NCBI GenBank assembly: GCA_011033025.1 | Contig: WFMF01000091.1 | Location: 434,001 to 498,000 of the forward strand | Length of the DNA: 64,000 nucleotides | Reading direction: 5' to 3' | From: Beroe forskalii | Lineage: Eukaryota > Ctenophora > Nuda > Beroida > Beroidae | Shown here: in pieces, positions 32,130 through 43,306 of the stretch | Layout of the letters: every line of letters begins with the position of its first letter | Numbering within the stretch: the first letter of the stretch is position 1 | Made by a program: the position numbers and the translations under genes | The notes under the pieces: model-generated | What the model saw: only the letters and a program-made list of their open reading frames with translations | Database searches by the model: none | Told to the model about the DNA's origin: nothing

Positions 32130-32545
32130 CCCTCATCTCACCAACTCACCTCGTTCCCCACCAAATCACCTCGTCCAACCAGCTCACCTCGTCCTCGTCC
32201 CTTGTCCCCTGGTACCAACTCACCTCGTCTTCATCCCCCACCCCATCGTCCCCCTCCTCCTCACTGTCCACATCCTCGTCACTGCCTCCTTCCTCCTCTT
32301 CCCACATCCCTATTTCCCCACATTCTTCGTCCCCTGGTACCAACTCACCTCGTCCTCGTCCCGCACCCCTTCCTCCCCCTGGTACCTACTCACCTCCTCT
32401 TCGTCACCCACCCCCTCTTCCCACCAAATCACCACAACCTCCACCCCACCAACTCACCTCGTCCTCGTCCCCCACCCCCTCGTCTCACCATCTCACCTCG
32501 TCTCTCCTCTTCCACCACACCCTCGTCCCCCTGGAACCAACTCAC
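32130..32545 (-). repeat. Reiterated acidic-exon end plus splice donor in ANP32 (donor minisatellite)
   Basis: In the transcribed direction, downstream of the genuine donor (GACGAAGAAGAG|GTGAGT), degenerate units of the type GTGGGGGACGAGGACGAG, GTGAGTTGGTACCAG repeat to 32130. I count about nine further CGAG|GTGAGT-like donors (some GTGAGC, GTGAGA or GTGATT). At 32195-32310 there is a second, longer copy of the exon core (GGSDEDVDSEEEGDDGVGDE) with its own donor. The repeated unit therefore spans an exon-intron boundary. Confidence 0.8.
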
Positions 32546-32672
32546 CTCTTCTTCGTCCCCCACCCCCTCGTCCCCCTCCTCCTCACTGTCCACATCCTCG
32601 TCACTGCCTCCGTCCTCCTCCTCCTCGTCATACTCGTAATCCTCGTCTGAGTCAGGCTCAGCGTTACCTTCC
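32546..32672 (-). CDS. ANP32: ANP32-family protein, acidic exon
   Basis: The acceptor CACTTTCAG is followed by one base completing an Arg codon, then EGNAEPDSDEDYEYDEEEED, GGSDEDVDSEEEGDEGVGDE, EE, with donor GAG|GTGAGT. It is the acidic domain directly after the LRR cap (FLDGIDR). The phase (2 in, 0 out) agrees with both neighbours, giving a continuous protein of LRR exons, this exon and the tail exon. Confidence 0.75.
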
Positions 32673-32673
32673 C

Positions 32674-33174
32674 TGAAAGTGTGATGTTTAGTTTGCTGTC
32701 AGCTCAGGGAATATGGTAGTTCAGGGCCAATGGACATTGGACCATTGTTTATTTTACTGTCACTGCAGGCAGAGAATACAGAGTAAACTGTACATAAACG
32801 AGGAATTAGCAATTAGCATATTGTGTAACACAAGCATCACGCTGGCCCCTGCCCGATTTCTAGAATTACACTTAGCTCCAATTAACGTGCCGCCGGCCGG
32901 CAAATGGATGTGTGTACAAGGGAAGCCGCGGTTTTGTTTGTTATTGCCGCGCGCGGGAAAAGTATACAAATAAAAGCGCGAACACAGAATTAAGAAAAGC
33001 TTTGTTTTGAGAAGACCCTTTCGCAAAAATGGGACAAAATGCGACATAAATGATGCTTCGTGGACCGAATTGTTGCAAAATGTAACTAGCGTTTTCCTGA
33101 AAAATTGGATGCTTGGTTTCTAACCTTAAAATACTTCTGAATACCACTGACCATAAATAGTTAGTGACTATGAT
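32674..33174. other. ANP32 intron sequence, nothing recognised
   Basis: Unique intronic sequence upstream (minus strand) of the acidic exon. It has a GC-rich patch at 32885-32960 but no exon or repeat that I can support. Confidence 0.4.
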
Positions 33175-33430
33175 CAGAGTCCTCAAAAACGAAAATCAAT
33201 ATTCGTCATATGCCATTGAATACGAATGGTGTCAACGTCATATGTCTGGAATTCTGAATGCTTACGAATCAAAATACGTCATACGTCATCACATACGAAT
33301 GGTGTCAACGTCACATGCCTGGAATGTGGAATGCGTACGAATCAAAATACGTCATACGTCATGAGCTACGAATGGTGTCAACGTCATATGGATGGAATGT
33401 GGAATGCGCGCATTCGTCATGTTTGATTGG
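33175..33430. repeat. Tandem repeat of about 65-70 bp
   Basis: Three to four units containing TACGAATGGTGTCAACGTCA and GGAATGTGGAATGCG, with AAAATACGTCATACGTCAT between. It lies inside the large ANP32 intron. Confidence 0.7.
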
Positions 33431-33494
33431 GTGTCAACAGAGACATATATATATAAAGCCCCCCACTGCGGGTGGAGTCATTATTCATTACATT

Positions 33495-34670
33495 TGTCGA
33501 CCACTCCTACTCCTACCTCGCCTTCCTTGACGAGTGATGACCAGCCCCTCCTGCCACGCCTTCCTTGACGAGTGATGACCAGCCCCTCCTACTCCTACCA
33601 CGCCTTCCTTGACGAGTGATGACCAGCCCCTCCTACTTCTACCACGCCCTCCTTAACGAGTGATGACCAGCCCTTCCTGCCACGCCTTCCTTGAAGAGTG
33701 ATGACCAGCCTCTCCTACTCCTACCACGCCTTCCTTGACGAGTGATGACCAGCCCCTCCTGCCACGCCTTCCTTGACGAGTGACTACCAGCCCCTCCTGC
33801 CACGCCTTCCTTGACGAGTGATGACCAGCCTCTCCTACTCCTACCACGCCTTCCTTGACGAGTGATGACCAGCCCCTCCTACTTCTACCACGATTTCCTT
33901 GACGAGTGACGACCAGCCTCCTACTTCTACAACGCCTTCCTTGACGAGTGACGACCAGCCTCCTACTTCTACAGCGCCTTCCTTGACGACTGATGACCAG
34001 CCTCTCCTACTCCTACCACGCCTTCCTTGACGAGTGATGACCAGCCCCTCCTACTTCTACCACGCCTTCCTTGACGAGTGATGACCAGCCTCTCCTAACA
34101 CTACCACGCTTTGCTTGACGAGTTATGACCAGCCTCTCCTACCACGCCTTCCTTGACGAGTGATTACCAGCCCTTCCTGCCACGCCTTCCTTGAAGGGAG
34201 ATGACCAGCCCCTCCTACTGCTACCATGCCTTCCTTGACGAGTGATGACCAGCCCCTCCTACTCGGGCTTGTGATGAGCACGAATTGACATAAACTCGAA
34301 TCTGGTCGGGGTCTTCAGACTATCAAGTTGAAAATTTTTTGATGCTGTATATCTAGGGTCTGTCAGAAGGACTTAACCTAATCCTCTGTCCCACAAGTAA
34401 GATATACAGTGACAGCGTTGTATCACCTTGATAGTCTGAAGACCCAGTTCAGATTGGAGTGTAGGTCAAACCGTGTTCATCACTAGCCCCAGTAGGAGGG
34501 GCTAATAATCACTCTTCAAGGAAAGCGTGGTGATGACCGGCTCCTCCTACTCCTACCGCGCCTTTCTTGACGAGTGATGACCACCCACTCCTACTCCTAC
34601 CACGCCTTCCTTGACGAGTGATGACCAGCCCCCCCCCTACTTCAGTCTCCTACTTCTGCTACATCTTCCT
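33495..34670. repeat. About 43-bp minisatellite CCTTCCTTGACGAGTGATGACC
   Basis: Degenerate tandem of TTCCTTGACGAGTGATGACC followed by AGCCCCTCCTACTCCTACCACG, with 28- and 43-bp spacing variants. It is interrupted by a foldback element at 34264-34495, after which the first few units are inverted and then resume. Frames here are spurious. Confidence 0.8.
34264..34495. mobile_element. Foldback/MITE of about 230 bp inside the 43-bp array
   Basis: Two arms of about 65 bp are inverted copies: GGGCTTGTGATGAGCACG...GGGTCTTCAGACTATCAAG on the left, and CTTGATAGTCTGAAGACCC...CGTGTTCATCACTAGCCCC on the right. The centre is short and AT-rich. No clear target duplication is visible because the flanks are repetitive. 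Confidence 0.65.
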
Positions 34671-34680
34671 TGACGAGTGA

Positions 34681-35400
34681 ATGAGTGATGACAAGCCATA
34701 AAAGTATTCAAAAACTTACATGGAAAATATGTTACAAAATGTAACCAGATTGGAAAAAATGTGATACAAAATGTAACCAAGTATTTTGAGCCAGAAATAG
34801 CTAAAATGGAAGCAATGGAAGCAAAACTCATACAAATCAACTATTTATGGTTGATAGCATCTCAATATATCTAAAAAGTGAAAGCAAATATTTCTGGCTC
34901 CAAACACTTGGTTACATTTGGTAACAATTTGTTCCACTTTTACGGAAACTCGACATGGAACAGGATTATAACCAATAACGTTGTTCCAGTACCGTGATAA
35001 AATGGTAAATGAGCCCAACCAGACGTTATAAAAAACAACCTCATTCGATCGGTTACCTTTCCACTTATGAAGTTATAACGTCACCAAGCAGCCGAACTAA
35101 GGGTGACAGTAAAGCATGGTTCATGATGCTCATGTGCAGCGCACACGGAAGAGACACGAAAAGATAAGTTACCCCGTTATACCAACCATCTATCCAACCA
35201 CATGAGCCAAGTGCCAAACAACATAACTGTTATTCCTAGAGCTGAAATAAGAACATCAATGCTTCCATATGCCATGTCTTGAAACTGCAATAAGATTCAT
35301 ATTTTAATCAAGAATTAGAATTAAGTTATGGTGAAACGGACGATTTTTCGTTGAGATCTGACAACAGGTCAGGGGCAAATAATGACTACAGCCACTCGGA
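34681..35400. other. Intronic sequence with a small inverted motif
   Basis: Two words, TTACAAAATGTAACCA and GGTTACATTTGGTAAC, lie in inverted relation at 34730-34930. There is no gene. Confidence 0.35.
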
Positions 35401-35469
35401 AATTCTTCAGAAGCAAAAGCTTTTTGTTCAGCAATGTCACTTCGAACAGTCATGTGGTCAATTGAGTGG

Positions 35470-36040
35470 AGTAATGAACCATGGGGACATTGCCTGTATT
35501 GGCTATTAGAATAATCAGGAGCAAATTAGTCAATTAGCCGCAGAACCGTCTAATAGGATCGCAGTCATTGAAATCAAGCACCTCTATGACTCTACCCGAC
35601 TCTATTTTACACTCAGAAAAAGAATAATAAATGAAGAATGTAACGCGAATGTTAATTTAAATCTACCTTATAAATACGAGACCATTACCTTTCCAATTCA
35701 TCATCGCAATCATCTGAGTCATCTGAATCGTCCAAGTCCAAGAGCAATTTATAAAGGAGCATTTGTCCGTGCATTGCTGCTCCCATAGCCAAAAGCATGG
35801 CGTTAGCATTACGTTGGACAGCCAAAGCCGAAAGCAAGAGGCTACGTTGGAAATGGTCCATGATGCATCTAAGCTGTAGGAAACTGATTTGTAGTTGATG
35901 GTGCTTTTAAAGTTATTCACCTACCTTCAAATCTACCGGAAATGTGATGTCCTTATTGATAAAAAACCAATGCATTTCGCACCTAATTTACGTGGACAGA
36001 AGAAAGTGGCAATCAGTTAAAAAATCTCATAAGTGAATAA
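35470..36040. repeat. Left half of a duplicated module (copy 1)
   Basis: About 85-90% similar to 42040-42554: shared TAATCAGGA-CAAATTAGTCAA, the small exon-like frame, and AAAAAATCTCATAAGTGAATAA. Copy 1 is interrupted after 36040 by the Helitron array and continues at 39881-40500. Confidence 0.8.
35689..35861 (-). CDS. Small exon-like ORF, module copy 1 (unknown protein)
   Basis: From Met at 35861 the frame reads MDHFQRSLLLSALAVQRNAN, AMLLAMGAAMHGQMLLYKLL, LDLDDSDDSDDCDDELE, with donor AAAG|GTAATG. The paralogue at 42218-42360 keeps the frame, the acidic C-terminus and the donor, and differs by an in-frame 30-base indel. A hydrophobic helix followed by an acidic patch recalls N-terminal exons of Harbinger-transposase-derived proteins, but I cannot confirm that. 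I see no downstream exon. Confidence 0.4.
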
Positions 36041-39000
36041 TCTTATATATAAAGTAAAGTCACACGTGAATAATGTTTGTCTGTAATTCCGTATACAATT
36101 AAATTTGAGCTTGCCAAGATGATATCAAGAGAAACGAAGGCATAAGGGAGAAATGAGGCGCCGTTGCTATGGAAACCAATTTTTGCGCACGTGCAGATTA
36201 TAATCAGTGCTATGCGAGAGCTTTCTATTACGCTACAACTGTTAAATGCTGTGCTGACATAGTTTTTGAAAATTTGACGTTGTTTTACATCAAAATCAAG
36301 ACCTCAAGATGGAGAATGAACAACGGAGGATATTTCAGATGAATTGTTTTCTGTGGCAGAGTTTGGCAGATAATCAATGCTGAGTCGGTGATAACAATAG
36401 TAACTATAGTTTCGAGATTAGCCGTTTAGTTCACAAAAGTGTACAATTCAATCGAGTCGAATATAGGTGTAGCAGATTACGAAGACAGTTCCTGGCCTGG
36501 ATTAATTATGTAAACAAAACAAAATGGTCTAATGTCAGTATCAGTATGAGAATTAACATAGACTTCTTGCAATCAAAACGGAACGCTGGAACAAAACTCA
36601 CATGGTTAAGCATAACTAACACTAACCGACGCCGTTCTATTTTCCACTCTGCTCCTTCATAAAATTTAATAATGATTTAATTGATTTCGTTACGACTAAC
36701 ATTCGATCAATTGGAATTTTGATGCGGTAAGAACTATCCAATCAATTTGAATGGTAGTTTTTAAAATTTGCGAACGAGGTGCTGCGTAGCTGTGTGATCT
36801 GTGTATATACGTATATGCAGGCTCAACGGGCCTGCTAGTCTCTAATATAATTTCGCAACCTCTGTTGTTTGTCGTAACGGCGGAAACATCTTCGGAACGC
36901 GCGCGCATTACGATTTGTGCGGGTAACCATGGTGACACGTGCACGGAGAATTGCGCGCGCGCTCATTTCTGTTAATGGTGTTTTGATTACGTTGCGATCT
37001 CTAACAACTTTTGAACGGATCGGAGTTTTTGATGCGGTAAAAATTTTATTTGATTTGAATTGTGGTTTTTGAAATTTGCGAACGAGGTGCTGCGTAGCAG
37101 CGCCGAGTGAGCTTTGAACTTAGACATTCTGTGATTTTTCACAAATTGTGTTTTCAGAGGCTTGCTGACCCAGTGACCCAGTGGCATTAAAATTTTTAGT
37201 GGCTAGCCGACTGAATTTTATAGCAAAAGTGGCTGGTTTAAGTCTAATGTTAAGATGTCCGTTATTTGCGTCGTATTTGTCTTAGTTTTTGGTCATCAGA
37301 TTAGAATTTCTAATGATGTATTTGTAAAAGGCCTTAAGCAGCATCAGACAGACTTTTATGGTGTATATACAAGTCAAAATGAATTTTTTCATAAAGCAGA
37401 GGCAAAATTGTAAAATTTGTAACTAAGTAAAAAAGTCTTCCCGGCACTCATTCGAACCCACAATAACTGCAGTTGAACTCGGTACCTTAGACCAGTCGGC
37501 CATCACGGCGATGTACTCCTAAGAATTAGCAATACCTAATCACGAATCGAATGGAAGATTTTGCACGTAGAGCATTGAATTCAACTTTTGGCCATGAAAT
37601 CACATTGTGAAGTTGTATTGATTGTTAATCAATGAATTACTTTATACTCAACTCATTCAATTTGCCATTGGATATTGATGATTTCTGAATTCGATTTGAT
37701 TCATGTTCCGTGAGTCAGTGACAAGACCACAAATCATTACACTTTGCTGCATTGCTTATTAATGCTTATGCTATGCCTTTCCTGTGACCTAGAAGGCCCA
37801 ATGGGCCTTCTAGTCTCTTATATAATTTCGCAACCTCTGTTGTTTGTGCGTAACGGCGGAAACATCTTCGGAACGCGCGCGCATTACGATTTGTGCGGGT
37901 AACCATGGTGACACGTGCACGGAGAATTGCGCGCGCGCTCATTTCTGTTAATGGTTTTTTGATTACGTTGCGAGTTCTAACTTTTGAACGGATTGGAGTT
38001 TTTTGATGCGGTAAAAAGTATTCACTATTCAGCTGATCTGAAATTTGCGAACGAGGTGCTGCGTAGCAGCGCCGAGTGAGCTGTGTATTAGCAGGCCCAA
38101 CGGGCATTCTAGTCTTACTTATAAAGTCGCAGATTGTGTATGTTCTCCGTACGTCACGCCCCATGGCAACGCGCGCGCAATTGGGGAAATTGCACGTGCA
38201 GATTAATCGCGCGCGCGTTCATTTCTGTTTCATGCTGTTTTAATTTAGAAGCTTTATAACTTTTGATGTGGTCGGAATTTTTTGATGCGGTAAAAAGTAT
38301 TTAGCTGATTTGAAATTTACGAACGAGGTGCTGCGTAGCAGCGCTGAGTGAGCTGTGTATTTGCAGGCCCGACGGGCCTGCTAGTCTTATATATAAAGTA
38401 AAGTCACACGTGAATAATGTTTGTATGTGCCGCCGTCCACAATTAAATTTGAGCTTGCCAAGAAAATATCAAGAGAAACGAATGCAAAAGGGAGAAATGA
38501 GGCGCCGTTGCTATGGAAACCGATTTTGGTGCACGTGCAGATTATGATCAGTTCTATGCGAGTACTTTCTATTACGCTACTAATGTTAAATGCTGTGCTG
38601 ACATAGTTTTTGAAAATTTGACGTTGTTTTACATCAAATTCAAGATCTCAAGATGGAGAATTGACAAAACTTGAACAACGGAGGATATTTCAGATGAATT
38701 GTTTTCTGTGGCAGTGTTTGGCAGATAATCAATGCTGAGTCGGTGATAACAATAGTAACTATAGTTTCGAAATTAGCCGTTTAGTTTACAAAGTGTACAA
38801 TTCAATCGAGTCGAATATAGGTGCAGTAGCAGATTACGAAGACAGTTCCTGGATTAATAAAAACAAACAAAATGGTCCAATGTCAGTATCAGTATGAGAA
38901 TTATCATAGACTTCTTGCAATCAAAACGGAACGCTGGAACAAAACTCACATGGTTAAGCATAACTAACATTAACCGACGCCGTTCTATTTTCCACTCTGC

Positions 39001-39880
39001 TCCTTCATAAAATTTAATAATGATTTAATTGATTTCGTTACGACTAACATTCGATCCAATTGGAATTTTTGATGCGGTAAGAACTATCCAATCAATTTGA
39101 ATGGTAGTTTTAAAATTTGCGAACGAGGTGCTGCGTAGCTGTGTGATCTGTGTATATACGTATATGCAGGCTCAACGGGCCTGCTAGTCTTATATATAAA
39201 GTAAAGTCACACGTGAATAATGTTTGTCTGTAATTCCGTATACAATTAAATTTGAGCTTGCCAAGAAGATATCAAGAGAAAGGAAGGCAAAAGCGAGAAA
39301 AGAGGTGCCGTTGCTATGGATACAGATATTCTGCACGTGCAGATTATGATCAGTTCTATGCAAGTGCTTTCTGATACGTTGTTGACTACTGCGTTTTAGC
39401 GTTTGAAAAAAAGACGTTTTTGCTGTTTTTCATTTGAAATTCAAGATCTGGAAATAGAGGACGGGTATGGCAGGCATTGTGGAGGCTATTTCCGATAGCA
39501 TCTCTTCATAAATCTGTGACAGACGTCAGTCGATTTAAAACGATGCTTAGTTGATAATGTAAACGGAACTAAATGAATTTAGAGCATTTCAAGATTAGCC
39601 AAAAGCAAAATCAAATTGAATCGGATTTGGGCATTGTATATTGCGAATTTGGAAAACTGCTCTTGCCGTGAATCAATGCTAAATTCAAAGTTCAGTATGA
39701 GTACGATACTCGGTTTTAATTTTCAGATTTAACTTCATCATGCAATCGAAAATTATAATTATCAAAACTTGCCCGGTCCATCATTACTAAAAGTAACCAA
39801 CGAATTTGCTCCTTCATAAACTATTTCATGAGCTTAGTATTTGGTTCTGTATTATCAGGCGAGCTCAACGGGCCTGCTAG
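36041..39880 (+). mobile_element. Head-to-tail array of six non-autonomous Helitrons
   Basis: Units: 36041-36838, 36839-37813, 37814-38112, 38113-38384, 38385-39187 and 39188-39880. Each begins TCT followed by a TATATAA-like word (TCTTATATATAAAGTAAAG in units 1, 5 and 6; TCTCTAATATAATTTCGC or TCTCTTATATAATTTCGC in 2 and 3; TCTTACTTATAAAGTCGC in 4). Each ends in a GC hairpin such as GCAGGCCCGACGGGCCTGC overlapping the terminal CTAG. TC at the 5' end and hairpin plus CTAG at the 3' end are Helitron hallmarks. The array sits exactly between A and T (GTGAATAA | TATGGAA), and the unoccupied site is preserved at 42548-42560. There is no Rep/helicase gene. Units 1 and 5 are nearly identical. Confidence 0.88.
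37435..37520 (-). ncRNA. tRNA-like sequence inside Helitron unit 2
   Basis: On the minus strand, GATGGCCGACTGGTCTAAGG resembles a Leu/Ser-type A box and GTGGGTTCGAATGAGTGCC a B box with T loop, at about the right spacing. The acceptor stem pairs poorly. It is probably a tRNA pseudogene or SINE head rather than a working tRNA. Confidence 0.4.
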
Positions 39881-40500
39881 TATGGAAATAAAATTGAGGC
39901 AAAAAGCAAATGTGAGATACTTTGATCATTGCTCGACTTCCATCGTGAACCAGCCAGCAACTGAATTAACGAGGAATGAGCAGTCACTATCAAAACCAAA
40001 ATCACAAAACTGAAGTCACCAAATCAAATTGGATTAAGAGGTCAAGGTTGATGGTGTGATACTATCCAATCAAGAGTTAACTCAATACCCAGTACCCTAT
40101 AACAACAATCACCTGCTGTATAAACAATCTAATAAGCCGATGAGTAATGACCAACGTCGCTCTAAGTTTCAACTGGTTGATAGGGTCTCCTGCTCGGTAG
40201 TTTAGCCGTTAATTTGAAATTAGACACATCACAAATTATTATATCTTGGAATTGGGCGAATAAAATCTAATTACCTCGATCCTGTTGGGAGTATAGACAA
40301 CTAAACTTGCTATTGCAGGGATGGAAACAGTGCGTGGCGCAACGCAATGGTCCAAGAAGAATGTATTGAATTATTTTTAGATACTATATCGAAATTGACA
40401 AAAATTCTTCGATTTACATACAAAATATTCGATATTGTTACATAAATTTTCTCTAGTAATTAAATTATCTTTCGCAATTTTAATCATGTACGACAGAAGC

Positions 40501-41854
40501 CTTACCTTCCAAAAAGGAAAATCCCCTCGGTAGCAGATTTCAAAATCCCCTCGGTTTCAAGCGTGCTCGGAGCCAAGAGCCAATTAGTGGTAATTAAGTA
40601 CAGCTCACCGCAGGCAAAAATTTTCAAGGTTTTGGACATGAATTTGCCTCTAAGACCAATTTAGTTAAAACAGCCAGTCATAGGCAAAAATTGTGAAGGT
40701 TTTACACCTTCGATTATGTCTAGGATCAATTTAGTGACATAATTTGATCACAACAGCCCGCTGCAGGTGAAAAATTTTAAGGTTTTGTGCGTGAATCTGT
40801 CTCTAAGATCAATTTCTCAATTTAGTTAATGTATAATGTGATTAAAACGGTCAGCCGTAGGCAAAAATTGAGAAGGATTTATACCTTAGATTGTGTCTAG
40901 GATCAATTTAGTGACATAATTGGATCATAACAGCCCGCCGCAGGCTAAAATTTTTAAGGTTTTGGGCGTGAATCTGCCTCTAAGATCAATTTTTTATGAA
41001 TGTATAATGCCATTGAAACAGCTAGCCTTAGGCAAAAATTGTGAAAGTATTAGATCTGAGATTGTGTCTAGGATCAATTTAGTGACATAATTGGATCACA
41101 ACAGCCCGCTGCAGGCGAAAATTTTTAAGATTTTGTGCCTGAGTCTGCCTCTGAGATCAATCTGCTAAAGTTTAATTAGATTAACAAATAACAATCCTTT
41201 TCTTGCCAAAGGCGTTTTCTATCGATTATCTATCATCGAACTATAACAAAAGTTTGAAATGGTCAGTATTTTCCTCCTGTATGGCATATCGCTTTTCCCT
41301 CACCTCACTTCCCTCACCTTACATGTCATCACGAATCACCGTAATTCCCCTCACCATACTTCCCTCACCTCAGTTAGTTAATTCACCTCACCACACTCCC
41401 CTCACCATACCTCCCTTACCTTAATAATAACTTAATTACCCTCATCTTACTTCCCATCATCTTAATTACTTAAGCTCCTTACTTCCCTGTCACTCAGTTA
41501 ACGTCCCCTCACCTTAATTCCCCTCAGCCAATCTGACCATCACACCATTTTCCCCTCTACTTCACTTCCCTTGATTCACTACCCGCTTCCCCTCACCTTA
41601 TCATCACTTCCCCTCACGTCCCTTTGTATGTATTCCCCTCACATATGCCTCTTTACTGCTAGAATTGATCTACGTTGTTATTAGAACACATTAGTGGCAA
41701 ATAAATACATTTTTTTTAATCAAAATTTTATTCGAGATTTCGGCGAGGCATGCAAGCTGCGCGTGCGTGCATCTTGACTTGAAAATCCTCTCGGTTTTGA
41801 AAAAAATCCCCTCGGTAGCAGTGCTACTCCTGCTACCAACTTTTGGAAGGTAAG
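40501..41854 (+). mobile_element. 1354-bp non-autonomous DNA transposon (copy 1), 8-bp target duplication
   Basis: Termini CTTACCTTCCAAAA and TTTTGGAAGGTAAG form a perfect 14-bp inverted repeat. A second shared subterminal word is CCCCTCGGTAGCAG. ACAGAAGC is duplicated on both sides (40493-40500, 41855-41862). The left half carries three to four imperfect units of about 180 bp (GGCAAAAATT..AAGGTTTT..GATCAATTTAGT). The right half is rich in TTCCCCTCACCTTA. There is no transposase. The 8-bp duplication fits the hAT superfamily. An identical-length copy lies inverted at 56485-57838. Confidence 0.85.
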
Positions 41855-42039
41855 ACAGAAGCCGTTCATCTATAGCCTTTTACTCGTTAGACGTTATACC
41901 CAAGTGACGAGCTTATTTCTAGATGGCTACTAGTTGAATAATTGAACATTCATATTTCATTGTTTTTGTCGCCAAATCAAAAGAAATTCGAATAAAGAAG
42001 CATTGCCAATTTGCCAAACCGAAACATGGAGACATTACC

Positions 42040-43160
42040 CTTCTACTAGCATAATCAGGAACAAATTAGTCAATTAGCCGCAGGTGAGCGCTGAACCGTC
42101 ATTAGATCGCAGTCATTGAAATCAAGCACCTCTATTTCTCTATTTTACACTCATAAAAAGAATAATAAATGAAGAATGCAACGCGAATGTTAATAATTTA
42201 CCACACGAGCCCATTACCTTTCCAATTCATCATCGCAGTCATCCGAGTCATCTGAATCGTACAAGTCCAAGAGAAATTTATTAAGGAGCACCTGTCCGTG
42301 CATTGCTGCTCCCAGAGCGGCCACAGCCGTAAGCAAGAGGACACGTTGGACATGGTCCATGATAAATCTAAGCTGTTGATCTGCTGTGTTAAAACTACTT
42401 TGTAATTTTGTAATGGATGGTGCCTTAAAGGCTATTTGAACAAGGCTATTTGAACAAATTCCTACACATTTACCGGAAATAATCAATGCATGTGCACCTA
42501 TATACGTGGACAGAAGAAAGTTGCAATCAGTTAAAAAATCTCATTAGTGAATAATATGGAACTAAAAGTGAGGCAAAAAGCAAATGTGAGATACTTTGAT
42601 CATTGCTCGACTTCCATCGTGAACCAGCCAGCAACTGAATTAACGAGGAATGAGCAGTCACTATCAAAACCAAAATCACAAAACTAAAGTCACCAAATCA
42701 AATTGGATTAAGAGGTCAAGGTTGATGGTGTGATACTATCCAATCAAGAGTTAACTCAATACCCAGTACCCTATAACAACAATCACCTGCTGTATAAACA
42801 ATCTAATAAGCCGATGAGTAATGACCAACGTCGCTCTAAGTTTCAACTGGTTGATAGGGTCTCCTGCTCGGTAGTTTAGCCGTTAATTTGAAATTAGACA
42901 CATCACAAATTATTATATCTTGGAATTGGGTGAATAAAATCTAATGACCTTGATCCTGTGGGGAGTCTAGACAACCTAAACTTGCTATTGCAAGATGGAA
43001 ACAGTGCGAGGCGCAACGCAAATCGTAATGGTCCAAGAAGAATGAATTAAATTATTTTTAGATACTTTATCGAGCTTGACACTTACATTCAAAATATTCG
43101 ATATTGCCGCATAGATTTTCTCAAGTAATTTTCTTTCGCAATTTCAATCAGGTACGACAG
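42040..43160. repeat. Duplicated module, copy 2 (without Helitrons)
   Basis: Collinear with 35470-36040 joined to 39881-40500. At 42548-42560 (AGTGAATAATATGG) it shows the uninterrupted site of the Helitron array, and at 43156-43167 the same target word used by the 1354-bp transposon in copy 1. Confidence 0.85.
42218..42360 (-). CDS. Small exon-like ORF, module copy 2 (unknown protein)
   Basis: MDHVQRVLLLTAVAALGAAM, HGQVLLNKFLLDLYDSDDSD, DCDDELE, with donor AAAG|GTAATG. It is the paralogue of 35689-35861 with ten fewer residues. Retention of frame, acidic end and donor despite many substitutions hints at past coding constraint. Function unknown. Confidence 0.4.
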
Positions 43161-43167
43161 AAGCCGT

Positions 43168-43306
43168 ATCACCCGGTGCCTGGTAAGGGGTTCTACAAGC
43201 TAGAAGTGCAGCCGGGTGGGTCCCAGCGTACGCTCCATGCATGGAGGGTTGCCGTAACATCCCGAAAGGGATGGCGATGGTCAGTGGATTTTGCCAGAAA
43301 AAAAAA
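43168..43306 (+). mobile_element. 139-bp retroposed insertion with poly(A) and 12-bp target duplication
   Basis: GACAGAAGCCGT is present at both ends (43156-43167 and 43307-43318). The insert begins ATCACCCGGTGCCTGGTAAG and ends AGAAAAAAAAA. Poly(A) plus a long target duplication shows LINE-type reverse transcription, so it is a short SINE or a retroposed small RNA. I do not recognise the source RNA. Confidence 0.7.

Noticed and set aside
32086-32676. Pro/Ser/Leu-rich plus-strand frames (HLVLVPHPL...)
   Set aside because: They are the antisense of the ANP32 acidic exon and its reiterated donor units.
37435-37520. Functional tRNA gene
   Set aside because: The A and B boxes are plausible, but the acceptor and anticodon stems do not pair well, and the sequence lies inside a Helitron.
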